A stretch of DNA of 6,477 nt from Chitinophaga pinensis. GTDB lineage: Bacteria; Bacteroidota; Bacteroidia; Flavobacteriales_D; Crocinitomicaceae. Where the stretch lies: contig CAMBMC010000140.1 of NCBI GenBank assembly GCA_945868555.1, positions 1-6,477 on the forward strand, read 5' to 3'. Position numbers and translations under genes: made by a program. Below are positions 1 through 4,768 of this stretch, piece by piece. The notes beneath the pieces were generated by a model. It had not been told where the DNA came from, made no database searches, and worked only from the letters and a program-made list of their open reading frames with translations. Numbering within the stretch: the stretch's first letter is position 1; each line of letters starts with the position of its first letter.

Positions 1-1
1 T

Positions 2-1426
2 ACGGTCAATGCAGGAGTCGATCAATCCGTTTGTGCTGGGACCAGCGTTACCTTAACAGCCAATGGCGCAACGACCTACAGTTGGAACAATGGCCTTACC
101 AACGGAGTTGCTTTTACCCCTACCTCAACAACAACCTATACGGTTACAGGTACAAGCAACGGGTGCACTGGAACAGACCAAGTTCTCGTAACGGTGAACA
201 ATCTGCCAATCGTCAATGCTGGAGCCGATCAGTTCGTTTGTGCTGGGACCAGCGTTACCTTAACAACCAGTGGCGCAACGACCTACAGTTGGAACAATGG
301 AGTTACCAACGGAGTTGCCTTTTCCCCTGCTGCAACAACAACATATACGGTTACAGGCACAAGCAACGGGTGCACAGGAACAGACCAAGTCACTGTGACT
401 CTGAACAATCTGCCAATCGTCAATGCAGGAGTCGATCAATCCATTTGTGTGGGGACCAGCGTTACATTAAGCGCTACGGGTGCAACGAACTACAGTTGGA
501 ACAATGGTGTTACCAACGGAGTCGCCTTTTCTCCAGCGGCAACAACAACGTATACAGTTACAGGCACAAGCAATGGATGCACTGGCACAGACCAAGTTCT
601 CGTAACGGTGAACAATCTGCCAATCGTCAATGCAGGTGTAGATCAGTCCATTTGTGTGGGGACCAGTGTTACATTAAGCGCTACGGGTGCAACGAACTAC
701 AGTTGGAACAATGGTGTTACCAACGGAGTCGCCTTTTCTCCAGCGGTAACAACAACGTATGCAGTTACAGGCACAAGCAATGGATGCACTGGCACAGACC
801 AAGTTCTCGTAACGGTGAACAATCTGCCAATCGTCAATGCAGGTGTAGATCAGTCCATTTGTCTTGGACAAAGCGTGACGCTGGCAGCCTCAGGTGCTTC
901 GACCTATACTTGGGATCAAAACGTGACCAATGGGATAGCATTTGCACCGACGAGTACATCCACCTACACAGTGACAGGAACCAGTAATCTAGGTTGCACA
1001 GAGACCGACCAAGTGACCGTTACTGTGAACAACAGCTCAACTTCAACCGTCACACAAACGTCAACGGATTCATATACAATGAATGGACAGACCTACACAC
1101 AAAGTGGGACCTATACCCAAGTGATTGGTAATGTTTTCGGATGCGACAGCACCATTACTTTGATCTTAACCATCAACACTTCAGGCTTAGAAGAACTCCT
1201 TCAAAACACCCGGGTTTACCCAAATCCAACTAGAGATCTGCTGACCATTGAACGATTGGAAAGCTCGATACAAACTTATATGATTTCAGATGCATCGGGC
1301 AGAATTATTACAGAAGGAAAATTGACCGAGAAAATATCTATCATTCAACTAGGAGCGTTTGCGCCAGGATTTTATTGCATAAAAATCGGAGAACTTACTC
1401 ATCCTGTTAGAGTTATGAAAGAATGA
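2..1426 (+). CDS. T9SS-secreted multidomain Ig/PKD-like repeat protein (5' partial)
   Basis: The frame is open from the left edge, so the N-terminus and any signal peptide lie outside; 474 residues are visible. Five tandem 69-residue beta-rich units come first, each with the pattern NAG-x-DQ-x-x-C, a central YSWNNG, a TTTYTVTGTSN stretch and a second Cys in NGCTG. The two Cys per unit could form a disulfide. These units look like the PKD/Ig-like domains common in large bacteroidete adhesins and extracellular enzymes. A divergent domain follows (SYTMNGQTYTQSGTYT ... GCDSTITL), a type often seen near the C-terminus of such proteins. The protein ends in a T9SS type A sorting domain (VYPNPT at 1214-1231, then a beta-rich tail ending VRVMKE). 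It is therefore inferred to be exported across the outer membrane and released or anchored on the surface. The missing N-terminal part would decide whether it is an adhesin or an enzyme; nothing catalytic is visible here. Confidence 0.9.
   Translation, partial: TVNAGVDQSVCAGTSVTLTANGATTYSWNNGLTNGVAFTPTSTTTYTVTGTSNGCTGTDQVLVTVNNLPIVNAGADQFVCAGTSVTLTTSGATTYSWNNGVTNGVAFSPAATTTYTVTGTSNGCTGTDQVTVTLNNLPIVNAGVDQSICVGTSVTLSATGATNYSWNNGVTNGVAFSPAATTTYTVTGTSNGCTGTDQVLVTVNNLPIVNAGVDQSICVGTSVTLSATGATNYSWNNGVTNGVAFSPAVTTTYAVTGTSNGCTGTDQVLVTVNNLPIVNAGVDQSICLGQSVTLAASGASTYTWDQNVTNGIAFAPTSTSTYTVTGTSNLGCTETDQVTVTVNNSSTSTVTQTSTDSYTMNGQTYTQSGTYTQVIGNVFGCDSTITLILTINTSGLEELLQNTRVYPNPTRDLLTIERLESSIQTYMISDASGRIITEGKLTEKISIIQLGAFAPGFYCIKIGELTHPVRVMKE
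5..1033 (+). repeat. Five in-frame tandem 207-bp repeats (Ig/PKD-like domains)
   Basis: The motif gtcaatgc recurs at 5, 212, 419, 626 and 833, giving an exact 207-bp spacing (69 codons) four times. The fifth unit is the most divergent and gains one codon (TSNLGC instead of TSNGC). Units 3 and 4 are almost identical. Because the period is a multiple of three, the domains stay in frame, and a spurious second frame also stays open for more than 300 codons. More copies probably lie to the left of the window. Confidence 0.95.
1199..1423 (+). other. T9SS type A C-terminal sorting domain
   Basis: The last ~75 residues begin LQNTRVYPNPT and continue with alternating hydrophobic strands (DLLTIERL, YMISDASGRII, KISIIQLGAFAPGFYCIKI) to a basic-hydrophobic end. 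This matches the Por secretion tail family, which directs proteins through the type IX secretion system and is normally removed on the cell surface by the PorU sortase. The YPNP motif and its distance of about 70 residues from the C-terminus are typical. Confidence 0.9.
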
Positions 1427-1465
1427 TATGCGTAACTTTCCGCTTTCATTCAAAATAAACATGCC

Positions 1466-2461
1466 ATGAAACGCGTAGTTCTCTTTGTTGTAATTACTTC
1501 TGTACTCTTGATCGCCTATGTCAGTTATTGCGGGAGTGCCGTGAAACGCAGCAATGATAGGGCGAAACAAAAATCTGAAACCCGCAAGAACATTCAGGAT
1601 AATACTTCTCAAGAATTCAGTGGAGACACCTCAAAATTTAATGGCAAAGACTTAGAACTCCCTTCAGTTAAAAAAGGTGAGCAAGTGATTCATCATGCTG
1701 GATATTCCTTTGTATACAATGAAACCTATGAACAAGCGGCATGGGTAGCGTATGTATTGACTGAAAAAGAAACAGAAAAACTTTACGACCGAACTGACAA
1801 ATTTATTCAAGACCCTTCAGTGAGCACAGGTTCAGCAACAGTTGACGATTACAGCGGATCAGGGTACGACCGTGGACACCTCGCGCCAGCTGCCGACATG
1901 GGGTGGTCGTCAACCACGATGGCAGAGTCGTTTTATTTCTCCAATATGAGTCCACAAGTCCCTGGATTCAATCGCGGGATTTGGAAACGATTGGAAGAAC
2001 AAGTGCGCAGCTGGGCAATAGAATACGACACTGTCTATGTGGTGACTGGTCCGGTCTTGAAAGGAAGCATGGGAAGTATTGGTGCCAACAAAGTGGCCAT
2101 ACCCAATTACTACTATAAAGTCATTCTCGACATGCATTCAAAACCTCATCAGGCGATTGGTTTTGTCATGGAGAATGCTTCGGCCAGCGGCGATCTGAGC
2201 AAGTTTGCTGTTTCTATTGACAGTGTTGAAAGATTTACAGGGATTGACTTTTTTCCATCTTTAGATGATGGAGCTGAAACCACCCTTGAAAAAACAGTCT
2301 GTACCTCGTGTTGGACATGGGAGATTAGTCGTCCTGAAAACTCTGGTGAAACGAAACCCGCAGGAGGGGAATCGGTTCAGTGCAGCGGAACAACTCAAGC
2401 AGGGGCGCGTTGCAAGAGAATGACAAGTGACCCAAGCGGACGCTGCTACCAGCATCAATAA
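1466..2461 (+). CDS. DNA/RNA non-specific endonuclease (NucA/EndoG-type, beta-beta-alpha-Me), exported
   Basis: This 331-aa protein is predicted to cut DNA and RNA without strong sequence preference, using one Mg2+ ion. The catalytic signature is complete: D135-R136-G137-H138 (general base His138), then SNMSPQ, N169 in FNRG as the metal ligand, and W173-x3-E177 with R181. These align with Serratia nuclease H89, N119, E127 and R131. Residues 4-19 are strongly hydrophobic after MKR, giving an export signal or membrane anchor; Cys22 is not in a canonical lipobox (VSYC). A charged linker (about 27-65) precedes the catalytic domain (about 70-265). After the domain come C279-x2-C282 and a C-terminal tail with spacing C306-x9-C316-x10-C327-x2-H330, which looks metal binding and resembles short Cys-rich tails on other bacteroidete proteins. 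The ATG at 1466 directly starts the hydrophobic segment; no Shine-Dalgarno is seen, as usual in this phylum. It lies 39 bp after the T9SS gene and may be co-transcribed. Likely roles are nutrient scavenging or degradation of extracellular DNA (inference). Confidence 0.92.
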   Translation: MKRVVLFVVITSVLLIAYVSYCGSAVKRSNDRAKQKSETRKNIQDNTSQEFSGDTSKFNGKDLELPSVKKGEQVIHHAGYSFVYNETYEQAAWVAYVLTEKETEKLYDRTDKFIQDPSVSTGSATVDDYSGSGYDRGHLAPAADMGWSSTTMAESFYFSNMSPQVPGFNRGIWKRLEEQVRSWAIEYDTVYVVTGPVLKGSMGSIGANKVAIPNYYYKVILDMHSKPHQAIGFVMENASASGDLSKFAVSIDSVERFTGIDFFPSLDDGAETTLEKTVCTSCWTWEISRPENSGETKPAGGESVQCSGTTQAGARCKRMTSDPSGRCYQHQ

Positions 2462-2484
2462 AAAAGGCGCCACATGGACGCCTT
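2460..2484 (-). terminator. Intrinsic terminator between convergent genes
   Basis: AAGGCG (2464-2469) and CGCCTT (2479-2484) form a perfect 6-bp stem around a 9-nt loop. Read on the minus strand, the stem runs into six consecutive T, a classic terminator for the small membrane-protein gene ending at 2512. In the plus direction the stem directly follows the nuclease stop but lacks a clear T run (TTCAAAAT), so termination of the nuclease transcript would be weaker. Confidence 0.7.
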
Positions 2485-2511
2485 CAAAATGTATGGTGAA
2501 AGAAATGTAGA

Positions 2512-2670
2512 TTAATGCTCTTCTTTATCTTCTAAAATTCGTTTCGGGCGCATTTTTTCGAAAATACCCAATGTAATCCAAAACGGAACGATAAAACCGA
2601 GAAGGAACAACAACATCCAAAATGCCATTCCGGCAATAACAAGGAAAAGTACGATACCAAATACGCTCAT
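2512..2670 (-). CDS. Small hydrophobic membrane protein, 52 aa
   Basis: ATG at 2670 to TAA at 2512-2514 encodes 52 residues starting MSVFGIVLFLVIAGMAF. Residues 4-37 are almost entirely hydrophobic, enough for one long or two short membrane helices with a GF-x-VPFW turn. They are followed by a charged tail (FEKMRPKR, then LEDKEEH). The positive residues after the segment suggest a cytoplasmic C-terminus. Support for a real gene: clean hydrophobic/charged partition, a promoter-like element just upstream (2689-2718) and an intrinsic terminator 28 bp downstream. I do not recognise the family and assign no function. It is convergent with the nuclease gene, with no evident functional link. Confidence 0.72.
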   Translation of the reverse strand: MSVFGIVLFLVIAGMAFWMLLFLLGFIVPFWITLGIFEKMRPKRILEDKEEH

Positions 2671-2688
2671 GGTTGTAATATTTAGGGT

Positions 2689-2718
2689 CAAAAATAAGAA
2701 AAAAAAGATACTCGCAAA
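2689..2718 (-). promoter_or_regulatory. Candidate bacteroidete-type promoter for the 52-aa gene
   Basis: On the minus strand TTTG (2718-2715) is followed after 18 nt by TATTTTTG (2696-2689), a full match to the Bacteroidota -7 consensus TAnnTTTG with a -33 TTTG at acceptable spacing. Transcription would start near 2682, leaving a leader of about a dozen bases before the ATG at 2670. The region is AT-rich, so a chance match is possible. Confidence 0.5.
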
Positions 2719-2841
2719 CTATTTCCAATTATAAATTTGATGCCCTGCAATTTGATTCCTTCCAGGAAATTAGTGCTTGGATATCATTCTAAAACCAGTT
2801 TCAATCTTCCGAATTTGCTTAGAAACATGAGGTTATTGTCA

Positions 2842-2923
2842 ACCACAGAGGCACAGAGAACTTGTATTTCTTTTCATGTGAAGTTGATCACATCAAAAAC
2901 TTTATTCTCTGCGACTCTGTGGT
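2842..2923. repeat. 82-bp imperfect palindrome (CACAGAG-type dispersed repeat)
   Basis: The outer arms ACCACAGAGGCACAGAGAA (2842-2860) and TTCTCTGCGACTCTGTGGT (2905-2923) pair at 17 of 19 positions. Inside is a second stem, ATGTGA (2876-2881) with TCACAT (2888-2893), extended by TTTT/AAAA across a C-C mismatch. The whole element can fold into one long hairpin with an internal loop. From general knowledge, CCACAGAG-x-CACAGAG-type inverted arms recur in many unrelated bacterial genomes, including Bacteroidota, as non-coding dispersed repeats. It sits in the 310-bp gene-free stretch 2671-2980; apart from this element and the promoter at 2689-2718 I see nothing else there. Confidence 0.75.
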
Positions 2924-2980
2924 AGAAAGATAAAGTATAGTTAGTGGGTTTCAAAGCAACCAAATTCCAAATTCTCATAT

Positions 2981-3466
2981 TTACTTTTCGAATATCACAC
3001 CCATCTCCGCATAGGCCTTTTCACGGTCCACACTAAGGCAGATGACGAGCAAGTACTTGCCGCCCAATTCATAGTATCCGACCCAATACTTGTCTGGATC
3101 CAACAAGTACATGAAACTCGAAATTGCGGGATCAATACCTGCCGTCTCAACAGCCTTTATCACACTTTCTATAGTATATTCTTCAACCGGAGAGCTGAAA
3201 ATCATCATGTCATGCATGTACGACTCATTGTAGATATACTCTTCCGAACACTCACTAATTTCCATTGTGCAACGGGCATAATTCAATGCACCAGCCTCCA
3301 TAATAGGGAACAGATCCATTTGCTTTTTGAATCGAAGTTCGAAAACAGAATCCACCTTAGCCAGGAAAACAGCATTTTCAGGACGCAGGATCCATGGAAT
3401 GGTATCTTGTGCGCTCAAGGAGACGCTTACAAAGAGAGTTGCAAAAAAGTTGATCAGATTTTTCAT
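2981..3466 (-). CDS. Secreted protein of unknown function, faint CAP/SCP-like features
   Basis: This 161-aa protein starts with a clear Sec signal peptide: MKN, a hydrophobic core LINFFATLFVSVSL and a signal peptidase I site after SLSA before QDT (cleavage about 19/20). The mature protein is about 142 residues and should be periplasmic or extracellular. It has Cys66 and Cys73 in CTMEISEC, a possible disulfide, plus Cys143. The order of a helix (about 33-50), ALNYA (about 60-64), SYMHD (82-86) and the C-terminal LLDPDKYWVGYYELGGKYLLVICLS recalls the layout of CAP/SCP domains, where a late 'LL-P-x-x-VG ... G-x-Y' segment is typical. The usual CAP histidines and glutamates are not clearly conserved, so this is weak and I assign no activity. 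It lies 53 bp downstream of the 122-aa gene on the same strand, probably in one operon. Confidence 0.85.
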   Translation of the reverse strand: MKNLINFFATLFVSVSLSAQDTIPWILRPENAVFLAKVDSVFELRFKKQMDLFPIMEAGALNYARCTMEISECSEEYIYNESYMHDMMIFSSPVEEYTIESVIKAVETAGIDPAISSFMYLLDPDKYWVGYYELGGKYLLVICLSVDREKAYAEMGVIFEK

Positions 3467-3519
3467 AATAAATGGATTAAGGGTAAATAATAAATTTGTT
3501 TTTTGTTGAGAATATCTAC

Positions 3520-3888
3520 TTACGCAGCCACCCCGAGTTCGAATCGGATCTCTTTGTAACCGAAAGTCAAGAGCGTGTTGCAGACCCAGTGAAATGGAGA
3601 TTCTTCCCGAAAATTTCCGAAAGCACTGCGGATACTCTCATCGGATTGAAGCACCTTCAGTGTGGTATTCATGTTGGAACCAAATCCCCCGGAGATTACA
3701 AGTATCCCCGGAGAATCGGGCAGACCACGGACAAGTTCGCGGAAGTTTTCACGCATAGTTTCCATATCCGTTTCAAGTACATAGTCATACCCCTTCTTTT
3801 TGTTGGGGTTAGGACGAATGGGAACTTGTTTCTGAATAAGCTTAAAAGATTTTGACGTGCCGGAAATAAGAGAAATGGATACAGACAT
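3520..3888 (-). CDS. Hypothetical cytoplasmic protein, 122 aa
   Basis: The ATG at 3888 opens MSVSISLISGTSKSFKLIQ; the frame also extends upstream to a TTG at 3942, but those 18 residues (including FYCLIFLKRLF) come from an AT-rich leader and look untranslated. No signal peptide or membrane span is present. Visible features are a basic, proline-rich stretch (PIRPNPNKKKG, about 23-33), an acidic helix-like part (about 37-55), a glycine-rich strand-turn GILVISGGFGSN (61-72) and a C-terminal hydrophobic part with single Cys103. I do not recognise the family. The stop at 3520 is 53 bp before the start of the secreted-protein gene with no clear promoter between them, so the two are probably co-transcribed. 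Confidence 0.7.
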   Translation of the reverse strand: MSVSISLISGTSKSFKLIQKQVPIRPNPNKKKGYDYVLETDMETMRENFRELVRGLPDSPGILVISGGFGSNMNTTLKVLQSDESIRSAFGNFREESPFHWVCNTLLTFGYKEIRFELGVAA

Positions 3889-3999
3889 AAAAAGACGCTT
3901 TAAAAAAATGAGACAATAAAATTCCTGTTGGACTAAATCCAATTTTATTTTTTTTCGATAAAGTGTTTTGTGGGGACCCTACGTTTACAATAGTATACG

Positions 4000-4025
4000 A
4001 AATCGTCCGATAAAAAAAACGATTT
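4000..4025 (-). terminator. Weak hairpin downstream of the NADAR gene
   Basis: AAATCG (4000-4005) and CGATTT (4020-4025) can pair around a 14-nt loop containing eight A on the plus strand. It lies about 40 bp past the NADAR stop on the minus strand. The 6-bp stem is AT-rich and there is no T run after it, so it is at best a poor intrinsic terminator. Confidence 0.25.
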
Positions 4026-4066
4026 TGGGATGTTTCTTTAAGAAAATTACAAGACCTATACTTGAA

Positions 4067-4543
4067 CTACTTGGCAGCTCTCAATTCCATCAATAATTCT
4101 CCTAATTTATTCGTGCCAATCCAAGTGTCGGCTGAAAGATATGCACCCCAAAAAAGTGCATTACCTCTTTTTCTGCTGCTAACATCCTCTATAAGAATTG
4201 CATTTCCGGTCGATAATAGTTGCTGTCTTAAATCGGCATGCTGATCAAATTTTAACTGGATTGTCATCCGCATGTTCTCGATATCTTTTAGGTCAAGCGG
4301 AACAATACACATCTTTTTCTCGTTTGCCTTTGCGCAAAATTTCGCTCCCATCGGCGATTTGTTCTGACGAATAAGTTCTCTGATTTCGGGATCATCAAAA
4401 CGCAAGGCCTGAAAGAGTGCTTCAGCTGTTCTCCACGTTAAACCATCATATTCAATTTGGCTAGAATACATGTTGCCCAAGAATCCATAGGGCAGACCCG
4501 ATTTGGTAAAGCTGATGACTGATTTTGGACTTATGTTCGTCAT
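4067..4543 (-). CDS. NADAR family protein (YbiA-like N-glycosidase / ADP-ribose hydrolase family)
   Basis: This 158-aa protein is a complete stand-alone NADAR domain. Diagnostic blocks in order: PYGFLGNMY (19-26, replacing the usual SNFY), DGLTWRTAEALFQALRF (33-49, with W37 and E41), SPMGAKF (63-69), NMRMTIQLKFDQH (90-102, with K98-F99), LRQQLLSTGNAILIED (105-120), LFWG (130-133) and the family-typical end GTNKLGELLMELR (143-155). Known members cleave N-glycosidic bonds in reactive riboflavin-pathway intermediates (E. coli YbiA) or remove ADP-ribose, including from modified guanine in nucleic acid; which substrate applies cannot be told here. It should be cytoplasmic. The ATG at 4543 gives the usual family length. 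It lies 224 bp downstream of the PcfJ-like gene on the same strand; I found no convincing promoter in the gap. Confidence 0.93.
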   Translation of the reverse strand: MTNISPKSVISFTKSGLPYGFLGNMYSSQIEYDGLTWRTAEALFQALRFDDPEIRELIRQNKSPMGAKFCAKANEKKMCIVPLDLKDIENMRMTIQLKFDQHADLRQQLLSTGNAILIEDVSSRKRGNALFWGAYLSADTWIGTNKLGELLMELRAAK

Positions 4544-4726
4544 AGTTTGTATTCAGTTTTTTTAACCTTGATTGTAAAACGTTGATTTTTTCTGCACACC
4601 GCTGTTAAATGCTTACGATTAGTAAAATTAAGACAAATAAATTCGATTTGTTCTATGTGATTCTCAGCACTTAATTCCTTTTCAAAAAGGTATCCTTTCT
4701 TTAAAGTAGCGCTGGAAGTATCGCAT

Positions 4727-4768
4727 ATTTTTCATGAGTACCTCTTCTCTTGCATGCCCATGAAAAAT
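4727..4768. repeat. 10-bp perfect inverted repeat at the 3' end of the PcfJ-like gene
   Basis: ATTTTTCATG (4727-4736) and CATGAAAAAT (4759-4768) are perfect reverse complements separated by 22 bp. The right arm overlaps the stop codon (4768-4770) of the PcfJ-like gene. In the minus-strand transcript this could form a hairpin protecting or terminating the 3' end. There is no T run after the stem, so it is not a standard intrinsic terminator. Confidence 0.55.

Noticed and set aside
674..871. Minus-strand ORF inside the repeats
   Set aside because: Antisense to well-supported coding repeats; composition and repetition come from the plus-strand gene.
31..987. A 318-codon open frame on the plus strand overlapping the repeat gene
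   Set aside because: It is a shadow: the 207-bp repeat is a multiple of three, so a stop-free alternate frame is copied with each unit. The Trp/Gln/Arg/Asn-rich product is unnatural, and the overlapping frame has clear Ig/PKD-like domains and a T9SS tail.
1433..1440. TAACTTTC before the nuclease as a promoter -7 element
   Set aside because: It deviates from TAnnTTTG at the last base and has no TTG at the right distance upstream; co-transcription with the preceding gene is as likely.
1349..1612. Minus-strand ORF across the 3' end of the T9SS gene and start of the nuclease
   Set aside because: Antisense to two recognised genes; no promoter-like or family features.
2261..2473. Minus-strand ORF antisense to the nuclease C-terminus
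   Set aside because: The plus-strand frame encodes the conserved end of the nuclease and its Cys/His tail; the antisense product has no recognisable features.
2525..2728. 67-codon minus-strand ORF overlapping the 52-aa membrane protein in another frame
   Set aside because: Its product lacks a coherent pattern, while the other frame gives a clean hydrophobic segment and charged tail positioned correctly between promoter and terminator.
2737..2925. 62-codon plus-strand ORF through the palindrome
   Set aside because: The TTEAQR part of its product is what CACAGAG-type repeats give when translated; no evidence of a real gene.
3491..3498. TAAATTTG on the plus strand matching the TAnnTTTG promoter element
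   Set aside because: No plus-strand gene follows and no TTG element was found at proper spacing; AT-rich chance match.
3212..3509. Two plus-strand ORFs antisense to the secreted-protein gene
   Set aside because: The minus-strand frame has a proper signal peptide and natural composition; the plus-strand ones do not.
3889..3942. TTG start at 3942 adding 18 residues to the 122-aa protein
   Set aside because: The extension is AT-rich leader-like sequence, and the ATG at 3888 is the more ordinary start; homologue comparison could reverse this.
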